A DNA stretch of 64,000 bases from an uncultured Lachnospiraceae bacterium (GCA_949949005.1 CATLHM010000003.1:124001-188000), one strand, 5' to 3'. Shown: positions 48,312 to 56,974, counted from the first letter of the stretch. Notes: generated by a model from the sequence alone, not told the origin. Translations and numbers: made by a program.

Positions 48312-48383
48312 CTTAAGGAGTTGATCCGTTGATGGATTCTAAAATGAAGCAGGCCTGTTTTATCATATTTTTTCATGTTGCTC

Positions 48384-48806
48384 TTACAAAATCGCCCCAT
48401 CTGCTGCCATATCCTCAAACAAATCCGTAATAGCGTCCCCCTTGGACTGGAATTCACAACTGTTAAACGGAATGCCGCCTGCCGCCATAGGCCAGATCGC
48501 GATGGTATGGTCTACATAGTAGTTAGCGAAACCGGATTCTTCGATCTCTTCCATGGAAAGATTCTTGGTGAGCTGGTGGACGATGGTGGATACCATTTCC
48601 AGATGAGCCAGCTCTTCCGTGCCGATGTCGGTCAGAATCGCCCCTACCTCCCGGTAAGGCATGGAATAACGCTGTGAGAGATAGCGCATGGAGGCCCCAA
48701 GCTCCCCGTCGGGGCCGCCGTACTGGGACATGATCACCTGGGCGATCTTGGCATTGGGTTCCTTGATATTTACCGGAAACTGTAATCTTTTCTCATAACT
48801 CCACAT
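48384..48806 (-). pseudogene. cotJC: cotJC, piece 1 of 3 (N-terminal 135 codons, then element sequence)
   Basis: ATG at 48806, behind GGAGG and three bases after cotJB, opens MWSYEKRLQFPVNIKEPNAK, the start of CotJC. Metal-binding residues of the manganese catalase fold are present (TEELAHLEM with Glu and His). The native frame runs to DMAA at 48402; the next six codons (DGAIL, stop) come from element 2. A 140-residue product would lack the C-terminal metal-binding helix, so it should be inactive. The intact protein, a coat-associated manganese catalase, is assembled by joining 48402-48806, 43724-43837 and 39598-39684: 201 residues. Confidence 0.92.
48397..48410 (+). other. Right attachment site of element 2 (inferred)
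   Basis: TCTG at 48400-48403, partner of 43836-43839. To the right the minus strand encodes DLFEDMAA of cotJC. Confidence 0.65.
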
Positions 48807-48809
48807 AGC

Positions 48810-49079
48810 TTAACATCCTCCTTCCCAAGGCCATGGCTGAGTTGCCCATTCCCATTCTTTGCGGGGGCATCCGTCCGCATCGGAAATCCTCAAAGGGCCA
48901 TATTTCATGGCATATTCCCGCATGGCTTTATTCTGCATGCGTACATAGTGGTTCAAATACTCCATGGCTTCCCGGTCAGTGGGATGGGTATCCAGATATT
49001 CATTCATTTCTGTTACCACGAAGCTGATTACGCCGATTTCATGGAAAAGTCTGCGTTGCTCGTTGTCTGTCATATTCAT
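48810..49079 (-). CDS. cotJB: Spore coat protein CotJB
   Basis: An 89-residue CotJB. The frame begins at ATG 49079, nine bases after GGAG and overlapping the cotJA stop as ATGA; an ATG at 49088 is too close to that site. Characteristic parts are RRLFHEIGVISFVVTEMNEY, LDTHPTDREAMEYLNHY and the Trp-rich end WEWATQPWPWEGGC. CotJA, B and C form an inner-coat complex under sigma-E control in Bacillus. Here B and A are intact and only C is broken. Confidence 0.92.
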   Translation of the reverse strand: MNMTDNEQRRLFHEIGVISFVVTEMNEYLDTHPTDREAMEYLNHYVRMQNKAMREYAMKYGPLRISDADGCPRKEWEWATQPWPWEGGC

Positions 49080-49246
49080 TTCACGCATCTCCTTCCTGTA
49101 AAGGGTTTTTCCAGCTCAGGGAAGATAGTGCCTGCTTTATAGGCTTCGTCGAGGTTTTCAAAAACGCTGGTCAGGTGCTGCCAGGGAACATAGGCCATAG
49201 CCAGCGGAAAACGGTCAAAACGTTCGCTAAAACTGTAATCTTGCAT
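49076..49246 (-). CDS. cotJA: Spore coat protein CotJA
   Basis: A 56-residue protein: MQDYSFSERFDRFPLAMAYV, PWQHLTSVFENLDEAYKAGT, IFPELEKPF, the usual CotJA pattern (AMAYVPWQ, then YxxGTIFPELxKPF). It starts at ATG 49246 behind GAGAGGAAAA, ends at TGA 49076-49078 and overlaps cotJB by four bases. It is the first gene of the cotJABC operon. Confidence 0.9.
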   Translation of the reverse strand: MQDYSFSERFDRFPLAMAYVPWQHLTSVFENLDEAYKAGTIFPELEKPFTGRRCVK

Positions 49247-49283
49247 GATTTTCCTCTCATAAAATGGAAACTGATTTAATAAT

Positions 49284-49291
49284 ATAGTATG
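49284..49291 (-). promoter_or_regulatory. Possible sigma-E-type -10 element upstream of cotJA
   Basis: CATACTAT on the minus strand, 38 bases before the cotJA start, matches 7 of 8 positions of the Bacillus sigma-E -10 consensus CATACAnT. The -35 region is not convincing. Confidence 0.35.
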
Positions 49292-49513
49292 TCAGGGCAA
49301 ATTTCAGGTTCCCCGAAAACACGCAAATTTCGTTTTTCTTTGAAATCCGGGTGTAATCAGGGACAGACATTTCGTTCCGTAACTAGAAAGCCGAAGACGA
49401 AATAGCTACAAAAAAGAGTGGAAGATTACCGCTTGCAAAGACTTCTTCACTGTGCTTTAATAAAAGTGGATTACATCATATTTTTACAAAATTAGAAAAA
49501 AGAAGGGATGAAA

Positions 49514-49747
49514 ATGTCGCTTTTTGAAGGCATAAAAGGAAATCGGTATGAGATCAGGGGTCTTTGTGTGGAGGAGGCTCTTACCCGCAGGCTCCAGGCC
49601 CTTGGGCTGAATGAGGGGACGGTAGTGGCCGTGTTAAACCGAAAGAGAAGCGGAGCGCTGATTATTCAGGTGAGAGGTACAAGACTTGCCATTGGCAGGC
49701 ATATCTGTCAGGGGATAGAAGTGGAGGCGAGGACAGATGAAGTATGA
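49514..49747 (+). CDS. feoA: Ferrous iron transport protein FeoA
   Basis: A 77-residue SH3-like FeoA (GNRYEIRGL, RRLQALGLNEGTVV, RLAIGRHICQGIEV). ATG at 49514 is six bases after AGAAGGG; the ATG at 49508 would lie inside that site. It overlaps feoB by 11 bases. FeoA is thought to interact with and tune the FeoB GTPase-permease. Confidence 0.9.
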   Translation: MSLFEGIKGNRYEIRGLCVEEALTRRLQALGLNEGTVVAVLNRKRSGALIIQVRGTRLAIGRHICQGIEVEARTDEV

Positions 49748-51746
49748 GGAAACCGTCCATGTGGCGTTTGTGGGTAATCCCAACTGTGGCAAGACCACGC
49801 TTTTTAATGCCATCACCGGGGCGAAGCTTAAGGTAGCCAACTGGCCCGGGGTGACGGTGGAGAAGATCGAGGGGGAGGCGGAGTATGAGGATGTACATAT
49901 GACGCTGGTGGACACGCCGGGAATCTACTCCCTCACCAGCTATACCATAGAGGAAAAGGTCACCAGAAACTGTGTGATGGACGACGACATTGAGGTGATT
50001 GTCAATGTGGTGGACGCTTCCAGCCTGGAAAGGAATCTGTATTTGACGTTGCAGCTTTTAGAGCTGGGAAAGCCGGTGGTGCTGGCCTTAAATATGATGG
50101 ATGTGGTGGAGGAGCGGGGGATGGAAATCGACCTGCACCGTCTGCCGGAGCTTTTGGGGGACATTCCGGTGGTTCCGGTATCCGCCGCCAGGCGAAAAGG
50201 TCTGGACATCCTGCTCCATGCGGTGATTCACCATTATGAGGAGGGCTCTAAGGGAGATGTGTTCCACTATAGCGAGGACATTGAGGAGAAGCTTACGGAG
50301 CTTACCAGGATGATGCGGGTAAGCTATCCCACCCATTCCTCGGCCAGGTGGCATGCCATTAAGCTGTTGGAGGGGGACGAGGATGTAAAGAGCGATCACC
50401 CCATTGAGGTGGGGCACATCGTGGACCGCAGCTATGAAAAGGAAATTATTCAGGCCAAATATGGTTTTATAGAGAGTATTATCAAAGAAGTCCTTTTTTA
50501 CAGAAAAAAGAATAAGGGCGGTACGGACAGGGCGGATGCCCTTCTCACCCATCCGGTGTGGGGCGTTCCGGTTTTTCTGTGTATTATGGCGCTGGTGTTT
50601 TTCATGACCTTTGCCATTGGGGACTGGCTGAAGGGGTATTTTGAGGCTTTTCTGGAGGTATTTTCGGGGCAGGTGGGCCGTCTGCTTGGGCTGATTCATG
50701 CGGCGGACTGGCTGAATTCCCTGATTGTGGATGGGATCATTGCTGGGGTGGGGGGAATCCTTACCTTTATACCCAATATTGCCATTTTGTTTTTGGCCCT
50801 GGCGATTTTGGAGGACAGCGGATATATGTCCCGGGTAGCTTATGTGATGGACGGCATTATGGGGAAAGCAGGGCTTTCCGGCAAGGCCTTTTTGCCAATG
50901 GTTTTGGGCTTTGGGTGTACGGTGCCTGCGATCATGGCCTCCCGGGCGTTGGAGACGGAGAGGGACAGAAGGCGAACCATGATCATCACCCCCTTTATGT
51001 CCTGTTCCGCAAGGCTTCCGGTTTATGTGCTTTTTTCTGGCATGTTCTTTGGAAAATACGCCCATATCGCCGCTTTTTCCATGTATGTGATCGGTATGCT
51101 CTGTGCGATTCTGGTGGCAAGGGTGCTGCACCTGAGCGAAAAGCGGCGGGGTGTGGGAGAAAACGAGAGCCTTCTGATCGAGCTGCCCGAGTACAAAAGG
51201 CCCAACGGACGTACCATCCGGATTTATGTGTGGAATAAACTAAAGGACTATCTCTCCAAGGCGGGAACTACGATTTTTATTGCCTCCATCTTTATCTGGG
51301 CGGTGTTAAATTTTGGCCCTGGCGGCATGATCAGCGACCCGGGGGAGAGCTTTGGGGCTATCCTGGGAAGATGGCTGGAACCTGTGATGCGGCCCGCAGG
51401 GCTTGGCATGTGGCAGATCATTGTCTCCCTGATTGCGGGAATCTCCGCAAAGGAGGTGGTGGTGTCCAGCTTTTCCGTGCTCTTTGGGGTAGGCAATTCT
51501 GAAGCTGCTTCCAGTATGGAGCTGGTGCTCAGTAACCTGAAGAGGATTGATCCCTCCTTCGGCCCTTTAAACGCCTACTGTATGATGCTGTTTGTGCTGC
51601 TCTATGTGCCCTGTGCGGCGGCCATGGCAACCATACGCAAGGAAAGCGGCTCCACCGGCTTTATGGTAAGGCTTGCGCTGTTCCAGATTTTGTTTGCATG
51701 GACGGCGGCAACTCTGGTATTTCAGATTGGAAGCTTGTTTTTATAG
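49737..51746 (+). CDS. feoB: Ferrous iron transporter FeoB
   Basis: A 669-residue Fe(II) transporter with an N-terminal G domain (G1 GNPNCGKTT, G3 DTPG, G4 NMMD near residue 120), a helical spacer and a C-terminal membrane domain with two Gate repeats. The first Gate shows ILEDSGYMSRVAYVMD and GFGCTVPAIMASR; the second contains GISAKEVVVSSFSVLFG. ATG at 49737 follows GGAGGCGAGGACAG inside feoA, so translation is coupled. Used for iron uptake under anaerobic conditions. No clear Fur box was seen upstream. Confidence 0.95.
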   Translation: MKYEETVHVAFVGNPNCGKTTLFNAITGAKLKVANWPGVTVEKIEGEAEYEDVHMTLVDTPGIYSLTSYTIEEKVTRNCVMDDDIEVIVNVVDASSLERNLYLTLQLLELGKPVVLALNMMDVVEERGMEIDLHRLPELLGDIPVVPVSAARRKGLDILLHAVIHHYEEGSKGDVFHYSEDIEEKLTELTRMMRVSYPTHSSARWHAIKLLEGDEDVKSDHPIEVGHIVDRSYEKEIIQAKYGFIESIIKEVLFYRKKNKGGTDRADALLTHPVWGVPVFLCIMALVFFMTFAIGDWLKGYFEAFLEVFSGQVGRLLGLIHAADWLNSLIVDGIIAGVGGILTFIPNIAILFLALAILEDSGYMSRVAYVMDGIMGKAGLSGKAFLPMVLGFGCTVPAIMASRALETERDRRRTMIITPFMSCSARLPVYVLFSGMFFGKYAHIAAFSMYVIGMLCAILVARVLHLSEKRRGVGENESLLIELPEYKRPNGRTIRIYVWNKLKDYLSKAGTTIFIASIFIWAVLNFGPGGMISDPGESFGAILGRWLEPVMRPAGLGMWQIIVSLIAGISAKEVVVSSFSVLFGVGNSEAASSMELVLSNLKRIDPSFGPLNAYCMMLFVLLYVPCAAAMATIRKESGSTGFMVRLALFQILFAWTAATLVFQIGSLFL

Positions 51747-51891
51747 TTAACATTTTAATAATAAACTTCCATGCGCCGCTGACGCGGCGCACCACCATGA
51801 CGTGAAAGACGATTGATCCAGGAAACTATCCTGCCCAGGCCAGAGAGCCTGGTGCGGGCACAAATACATGAAATAAGGAGGAATAGAGCGA
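51747..51891 (+). other. Hairpin-rich gap between feoB and the dehydrogenase gene
   Basis: TGCGCCGC-tgac-GCGGCGCA (51772-51791, 8-bp perfect stem) and CCAGGC-cagaga-GCCTGG (51835-51852). Neither is followed by a T run, so they are more likely leader or processing structures than terminators. AAGGAGG precedes the next ATG. Confidence 0.5.
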
Positions 51892-52914
51892 ATGAAAAGC
51901 GCGGTTTTTTACGGAAAGCATGATATGAGAGTGGAGGAGAGACAGACTCCAGAGCCGGGGCCGGAGGAAGTGCTGATTGAGGTCAAGGCCTGCGGAATCT
52001 GCGGCACCGACGTACACATTTACGAAGGGGACAAGGGTGCGGCACAGGTGACGCCGCCAACGATTCTGGGACATGAGTTTGCCGGGGTGATCGCCCAGGT
52101 GGGAAGCCAGGTGAAAAATTTCAGGGATGGGGACAGGGTCTGCATCGACCCCAACTGCTACTGCGGAGCCTGTGATTTTTGCAAAAACGGACAGGTACAC
52201 TTCTGCCAGCATATGATCGGATATGGGACTACGGTGGACGGCGGTTTTGCTCAGTACTGCGTGGTCAGGGAAAGCCAGGTTTACCGTTTAGGAGAGCACA
52301 CCAGCTTTGCCCAGGGAGCCATGACAGAGCCTGTGGCCTGTTGTCTCCACGGAATAGATATGTGCGATATCGAGCCCGGCCATCAGGTGGTAGTGATCGG
52401 CGGAGGGATGATCGGCCTTTTGATGCTCCAGCTTGCAAAGCTGGCCGGGGCCACAAAAGTGGCCTTACTGGAACCGGTGGAGAAAAAACGTGAGGTGGGA
52501 AAACGCCTGGGAGCGGATGTGTGCATTGATCCCCTTAAGGAGAACGTGGAGGAGCGTCTGAAGGAGGCAGGGATGAGCTGGATTCGCTGTGTGATCGAGT
52601 GCGCAGGTCTTCCCTCCACCATGGAGCAGGCCATTTCCCTGGCGGGGAAAAAGGGAACGGTGATGATGTTTGGGCTGACCAAACCGGATGCGGCCATTTC
52701 CGTAAAGCCCTTTGAGATTTTCCAGAAGGAGCTGACTCTTAAGGCCAGCTATATCAATCCCTGCACCCAGCAGAGAGCCTTGGCGCTCATTGATTCCGGC
52801 AGGCTGGATGTGGAGAGTATGGTGTGCGCGGAGATCGGTCTGGAAGAACTGGCGGCGGTGCTGTCCGACCCGAAGCGCAGAGCGGAGGGAAAATATATCG
52901 TGGTTCCGGCGTAA
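51892..52914 (+). CDS. Zinc-dependent alcohol/polyol dehydrogenase (MDR family)
   Basis: A 340-residue medium-chain dehydrogenase. Catalytic zinc ligands are in ACGICGTDVHIYEGD (Cys) and GHEFAGVI (His-Glu). The structural zinc site is CYCGACDFCKNGQVHFC (four Cys). The NAD(P) fold starts VVVIGGGMIGLLMLQLAKLAGA, with an acidic residue ending strand 2 (LLEPVEKKR). It resembles sorbitol/threonine dehydrogenases; the substrate cannot be fixed. ATG at 51892. It stands alone, convergent with the two-component system. Confidence 0.88.
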   Translation: MKSAVFYGKHDMRVEERQTPEPGPEEVLIEVKACGICGTDVHIYEGDKGAAQVTPPTILGHEFAGVIAQVGSQVKNFRDGDRVCIDPNCYCGACDFCKNGQVHFCQHMIGYGTTVDGGFAQYCVVRESQVYRLGEHTSFAQGAMTEPVACCLHGIDMCDIEPGHQVVVIGGGMIGLLMLQLAKLAGATKVALLEPVEKKREVGKRLGADVCIDPLKENVEERLKEAGMSWIRCVIECAGLPSTMEQAISLAGKKGTVMMFGLTKPDAAISVKPFEIFQKELTLKASYINPCTQQRALALIDSGRLDVESMVCAEIGLEELAAVLSDPKRRAEGKYIVVPA

Positions 52915-52965
52915 GCGGCCGAATCGCCAAATATCTTTATATTAAGGAGGAGAGGGAGACTAAGG

Positions 52966-53679
52966 CTAGTCTCCCTCTTCCATACGGTAGCCGATACCGA
53001 TTTCGGTAAAAACATATTCCGGCGTGGCCGGATTTTTTTCGATTTTACGGCGGATATTTGCCATATTTACCCGTAGAATCTGATTGTTATTGTCAGTGTA
53101 GGGGCCCCATATTTTTTCCATCAGGTAAGTGTAGGTGAGCACCTTGCCGGAATTTTTGGCAAGGAGGGTCAGAAGCTTATACTCGATCTGTGTCAGATGG
53201 ATGATTTTTCCTTCAAGGGTAACCACATGGTTTTCAAAATGGATGGTAAGGTTTTTGCAGTGGTAGGGCCTGGGCTCGGTGGAGGAGAGATCCTGCATCT
53301 GGCGGCTGTGGCGCAGGGAGGTGCGTATTCTGGCAAGAAGCTCTACGGTGCCGAAGGGCTTGGTGATATAATCGTCCGCCCCCCAGTCAAGGGCCCGGGC
53401 CTTTTCGTGCTCGTTGGTGCGGGCGGAGATGACGATAATGGGTACCGGCGTCCAGGAACGCAGCTTTTTGATGACCTCCATGCCGTCCATATCGGGGAGA
53501 CCCAAATCCAGAAGAATGAGATCGGGGCACAGGGAGGCCGACAGATGAAGTCCCTCTTTGCCGCTGGAAGCAGCGGTGATCTTATAGTTCTGGTTTTTCA
53601 GGGCAGTGGCGATGAAGGATTGGATATTTTCTTCATCCTCAATCAAAAGAATACTTTTTTTGGAAAGATTTTTGGTCAT
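52966..53679 (-). CDS. OmpR/KdpE-type response regulator
   Basis: A 237-residue regulator: receiver domain (ILLIEDEENIQSFI, phospho-Asp in LILLDLGLPDMDG, Lys in DYITKPFG) and a winged-helix DNA-binding domain (HLTQIEYKLLTLLAKNSGKV, YTYLMEKIWG, LRVNMANIRRKIEKN). It is most like KdpE. I choose ATG at 53679; AGGAGG is about 11 bases upstream. It follows the sensor kinase in the same operon. Confidence 0.88.
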   Translation of the reverse strand: MTKNLSKKSILLIEDEENIQSFIATALKNQNYKITAASSGKEGLHLSASLCPDLILLDLGLPDMDGMEVIKKLRSWTPVPIIVISARTNEHEKARALDWGADDYITKPFGTVELLARIRTSLRHSRQMQDLSSTEPRPYHCKNLTIHFENHVVTLEGKIIHLTQIEYKLLTLLAKNSGKVLTYTYLMEKIWGPYTDNNNQILRVNMANIRRKIEKNPATPEYVFTEIGIGYRMEEGD

Positions 53680-53708
53680 GTGCAACGCAACCTCCTGTAA
53701 TAGGGTAA

Positions 53709-53742
53709 ATCTTCTCACCTGCGGAGAAGATCTTCTCACCTG
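53709..53742 (+). repeat. Short direct repeat at the kinase-regulator junction
   Basis: ATCTTCTCACCTG occurs at 53709-53721 and 53730-53742. The second copy contains the kinase stop codon (minus strand TGA, 53736-53738). It may reflect a small duplication in the spacer. Confidence 0.8.
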
Positions 53743-54815
53743 GGTAGAAGAAAGAAAAATTCGCAGCCGTCTTTTAGATTTGCGGCTGTGATTTGGCCGC
53801 CGTGGGCGGTGATGATGGTCTTACAGATGGAGAGCCCGATCCCCATTCCCCGATGGCCGTCGGAGCTGCTTTGGGGATTGTAGCTGGAACCGTCAAATAT
53901 GGTGGAGAGCTTATCGGGGGCTATTCCCACCCCATAGTCCCTGACGCAGAAAGCGGCCTGGGCGCCTGAGCAGGTCACAGTCAGCTCTGCGGGCAGGCGG
54001 CTGCCGGAGTGTACCATGGCGTTTTCCAGAAGATTGATGATCACCTGCTCGATCAGCATGGCGTCCATGGGAACCATGAGCAGCTCATCCGGTACCTGAA
54101 CCTTCACGTCCGCCTCCGGGAATCTTTTGTGGAACCGTATGAGGGCCTCGGAGACCACCTCCTCCACGGATTCTAAGGAGGTGGCGATCTTCATGGAGCC
54201 TTCCTGGATGCGGGTAACCGACAAAAGATTTTCTACCATATTAAGAAGCCAATTGGAATCTTCATGGATGTGGGCCACCAGCCGAAGACGTTCCTCCTCG
54301 GTGAGGGAGGCGTGGTGATCCAGATAAGCGGAGCTGTTGCCGATGATGCCTGTAAGGGGGGTGCGCAGGTCATGGGAGACAGAGCGGAGCAGATTGGCCC
54401 GCATTTTTTCTTTTTCCGCATCCATCAGCAGCTTTTCCCGCTCCACCAAAGTGTCGGCCTGGGCTTTGATCCTGGTAGTCATGGTGCTCACCATCAGGGA
54501 AATAACCAGGGTAAAGACAAAGGTTACCGGATAACCGGTGAGGGTGAAATTCACCTGAAAATAGGGATAGGTAAAGAGGTAATTGATGCCGATCACGCTG
54601 ACCACGGAGGCGGCGATCCCATAAAGATATCCCTGGGTAAAACGGGCGGTAAGCACCAGGGCAGTGATGTAGACCAGCGCAATATTCGCCGAATTTTCCG
54701 GAACCGTAACGAAGAACCAGAAGGCGGTAATGGTTGCGATGATTAAAATCAGGGCCGTGAGAAGTACATCCCACAAACAAACCATGCTTTGTCCTGTTGT
54801 TTTCTTAAAATTCAT
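53736..54815 (-). CDS. Sensor histidine kinase with DUF4118 membrane domain (KdpD C-terminal type)
   Basis: A 359-residue kinase with a four-helix DUF4118 membrane domain (about 15-110), a coiled linker, HisKA (SVSHDLRTPLTGIIG, phospho-His) and an HATPase domain (N box LLENAMVH, DYGVGI, GHRGMGIGLSI). It lacks the cytoplasmic N-terminal KdpD and USP domains of full KdpD, as in many gut Firmicutes. No kdpFABC potassium pump genes are visible, so the signal and targets are open. The promoter is at 54870-54898. Confidence 0.88.
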   Translation of the reverse strand: MNFKKTTGQSMVCLWDVLLTALILIIATITAFWFFVTVPENSANIALVYITALVLTARFTQGYLYGIAASVVSVIGINYLFTYPYFQVNFTLTGYPVTFVFTLVISLMVSTMTTRIKAQADTLVEREKLLMDAEKEKMRANLLRSVSHDLRTPLTGIIGNSSAYLDHHASLTEEERLRLVAHIHEDSNWLLNMVENLLSVTRIQEGSMKIATSLESVEEVVSEALIRFHKRFPEADVKVQVPDELLMVPMDAMLIEQVIINLLENAMVHSGSRLPAELTVTCSGAQAAFCVRDYGVGIAPDKLSTIFDGSSYNPQSSSDGHRGMGIGLSICKTIITAHGGQITAANLKDGCEFFFLLPR

Positions 54816-54869
54816 AGTTACTCCTGTCCGCTCACCTCTGCTGTATTTTTCATTTTGCCATTTTTATTG

Positions 54870-54898
54870 ATTATACCTTTTTCTGTCCCGGAGAGCAA
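54870..54898 (-). promoter_or_regulatory. Promoter of the two-component operon
   Basis: On the minus strand TTGCTC (54893-54898), 17 bases, TATAAT (54870-54875), 55 bases before the kinase start. Confidence 0.6.
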
Positions 54899-54904
54899 TT
54901 TTTT

Positions 54905-54974
54905 GCCCGTGGAAAAGCGTTAAAAAGCTGTTAAGATTAACCTTTTTAAAAGCAGTAGCCACGGGCTCTTTTTT
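54905..54974 (+). terminator. Nested hairpin with T run between the divergent units
   Basis: GCCCGTGG (54905-54912) pairs with CCACGGGC (54959-54966), enclosing TTAAAAAG/CTTTTTAA, and TCTTTTTT follows. It has the form of a plus-strand terminator, yet no plus-strand gene ends nearby. It lies six bases upstream of the minus-strand -35 box, so it may instead be a regulatory site or the end of a short RNA. Confidence 0.5.
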
Positions 54975-55088
54975 AGTCTATAATATACCCAGAACAAGGA
55001 ATACAAATCAGGAGCGGGTCTGGAAGTAAAGTTCCAAACTTAATATTGATGCAGTATCCCGGGGATTGTCTGGGATTGGCAGGGGGTT

Positions 55089-55223
55089 AGGTTGAAAATA
55101 AGCCTGATGGCTTATTTTCAACCGGCAATTTGTGCCGCAGGCGGCCCAAATTGGATCGCAGATGCGAAACCGCCTACGCGGATTTCGCATCGCGTTGCCG
55201 CAAAAAATGCGGCATGGAGGTTA
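55089..55223 (+). repeat. Multi-hairpin leader repeat, copy B
   Basis: The partner of 41241-41374. The first hairpin here is a perfect 13-bp stem, TTGAAAATAAGCC-tgat-GGCTTATTTTCAA. The others are CGGCA/TGCCG, GCCGC-ag-GCGGC, CCAA-a-TTGG, GATGCGAAACCGC-ctac-GCGGATTTCGCATC and TGCCGC/GCGGCA. GGAGG (55216-55220) closes it, five bases before ATG 55226, the same geometry as copy A. Confidence 0.85.
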
Positions 55224-55225
55224 TG

Positions 55226-56974
55226 ATGAAAAAGAACAGAGGAAGAAGAGGAAATTACAGAGAGCCTTCTTTTGACAAGGAGCTGGATTGGGACAGGGGA
55301 TATGACAGGAGGATGCTCTGGGGGATAGCAGGCCTGGGAATCCTGCTGGTTCTTGCAGGTATTCTTGTCTTTTCCTTGTTTTTAAGAAACGGCAGGAGCC
55401 GCCGGGAGGCCGTGGAGGCACAGATCAGCAGTGAGATAAACCTGCCGGATCCCCAGCCGGTAGAGGAAGAAAAGCCAGGGCAGCCGGAGCCTGAAGAGGG
55501 GCAAGAGGCTTCTTTGGATGGAAATACCGACAGCTCTCAAAAGGGGACGCCAGGCGCCCCTGGGAGTGGGACGCAGGAGGAAGAGAATGCCGGTCAGGCA
55601 GATCAGGGAGAGGAAGCCTCGGGTCAGGCAGGCCAGGGGGAGGAAGCTTCGGGCCAGGCAGGGGCCTCTCAGGGGCAGAGTGGTCAGAGCCAGGGCGAGG
55701 TTGCGGTAGGGGCCCTGGATGATGAGCAGGATCCCCAGAAAAGCGGGGCGGCCGGAAATGAGGGCAGCGGCGCCCAGGTCATGGTGGCGCCTATCGGCAA
55801 GGATGAAACGGCGGATGTGACCATGGGGATTGATGTGTCCAAATATCAGGGAACCATTGACTGGAACAAGGTGAAGGAATCCGGGGTGGAGTTTGCCATG
55901 ATCCGGGTGGGATACCGGGCAAAGGCCACAGGAGAAATTTTTGAGGATCCCACTGCCAGATACAATATGCAGGAGGCCCAGGCCGCAGGGATCAAGCTGG
56001 GAGCCTACTTCTTTTCCTCGGCGGTGACAACCCAGGAGGCCAGGGAGGAGGCCGCCTTTACCAGGGAGATTATTGCCAGATATAAGATCACCTATCCGGT
56101 GGCTTATAACTGCGAGGATTTCCTCTCTGCGGACAGCCGGCAGTACGGCCTGGATAAAGAGACCCGTTCCGGCCTTGCCTGCGCCTTTTTGGATGAGATT
56201 TCCGCCGCAGGCTATACCCCCATGTTTTATGCCTCTAAGGGGGAGTTGGAGAACAGCGCCCAATGGGATACCCAGACCCTGGCGGGAAGGTACAAAATAT
56301 GGGTGGCCCAATACCCGGCCCAGGCTTATCCCCAGACGAAGGCTTCCGATTATACGGGAACCCACGCCATGTGGCAGTACACCAGCCAGGGAACGGTGGC
56401 GGGCATTTCCGGGAAGGCGGATGTGAATATCGCCTATTTCGGCTATACCCAGGAGGCTGAGGCGAAGGATGAGACCCCGGCGCAGAAGGTAGAGGCCAAC
56501 CCGGAGGTGGGAATCATCTTTACGGAGGTCAACGAGACGGTGACCGCCAAGCAGGAGATCAATCTGCGGACGGAGCCCAGCACCTTAAACGACTCCACCG
56601 TGGCGGTGAAGCTGATGCACGGAGATACGGCCACCCGGACAGGAATCGGGCATAACGGCTGGTCCAGGGTGATTTATAACGGACAGACCTACTATGCGGT
56701 TACCAGCTATCTGACCACGGATATGGGGGATACCGGGCAGCAGGCGCCGCCCCAGGGGCCCATCTACACGCCGGTGAATGAACGGGTGACAGCTAAGATC
56801 GAGACGAATCTGCGATCCGAGCCCAGCACCGCAAGTGAGGATACGGTGGTGGGGCTTCTGCACAACGGGGAGGTGCTCACCAGAACCGCTATCGGGGATA
56901 ACGGCTGGTCAGAGCTTGACTATAACGGGCAGAGGGTTTACGCAGTCAGCAGCTTTTTGACGGCGGCAGAGTAA
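55226..56974 (+). CDS. GH25 lysozyme-like protein with two SH3b domains, membrane anchored
   Basis: A 582-residue protein: a basic cytoplasmic start, one membrane helix (MLWGIAGLGILLVLAGILVF, about 30-50), a Gln/Glu/Gly-rich low-complexity linker with a GEEASGQAG-type repeat (about 100-150), a GH25 muramidase domain (about 200-400; MGIDVSKYQGTIDWNKVK, NCEDF in the active site) and two bacterial SH3 domains (INLRTEPST and TNLRSEPST). It cleaves the glycan strand of peptidoglycan, probably anchored outside the membrane. ATG at 55226 is five bases after GGAGG at the end of the multi-hairpin repeat; ATG at 55223 would be too close. Confidence 0.9.
   Translation: MKKNRGRRGNYREPSFDKELDWDRGYDRRMLWGIAGLGILLVLAGILVFSLFLRNGRSRREAVEAQISSEINLPDPQPVEEEKPGQPEPEEGQEASLDGNTDSSQKGTPGAPGSGTQEEENAGQADQGEEASGQAGQGEEASGQAGASQGQSGQSQGEVAVGALDDEQDPQKSGAAGNEGSGAQVMVAPIGKDETADVTMGIDVSKYQGTIDWNKVKESGVEFAMIRVGYRAKATGEIFEDPTARYNMQEAQAAGIKLGAYFFSSAVTTQEAREEAAFTREIIARYKITYPVAYNCEDFLSADSRQYGLDKETRSGLACAFLDEISAAGYTPMFYASKGELENSAQWDTQTLAGRYKIWVAQYPAQAYPQTKASDYTGTHAMWQYTSQGTVAGISGKADVNIAYFGYTQEAEAKDETPAQKVEANPEVGIIFTEVNETVTAKQEINLRTEPSTLNDSTVAVKLMHGDTATRTGIGHNGWSRVIYNGQTYYAVTSYLTTDMGDTGQQAPPQGPIYTPVNERVTAKIETNLRSEPSTASEDTVVGLLHNGEVLTRTAIGDNGWSELDYNGQRVYAVSSFLTAAE

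Larger units (their letters stand above)
43838..48401 (-). mobile_element. Element 2: about 4.6-kb serine-recombinase element inserted in cotJC
   Basis: Bounded by the middle piece of cotJC (to 43837) and the N-terminal piece (from 48402). Contents: a 521-residue large serine recombinase on the minus strand, whose 3' end lies 100 bases from the left end; a 71-residue companion; a GmrSD-type restriction enzyme on the plus strand; a truncated AbiH-like start; a truncated Abi-like gene; and an inverted/direct repeat cluster near the right end. The period between shared TCTG cores is 4,564 bp. No conjugation genes are present. The cargo is phage defence. Confidence 0.8.
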
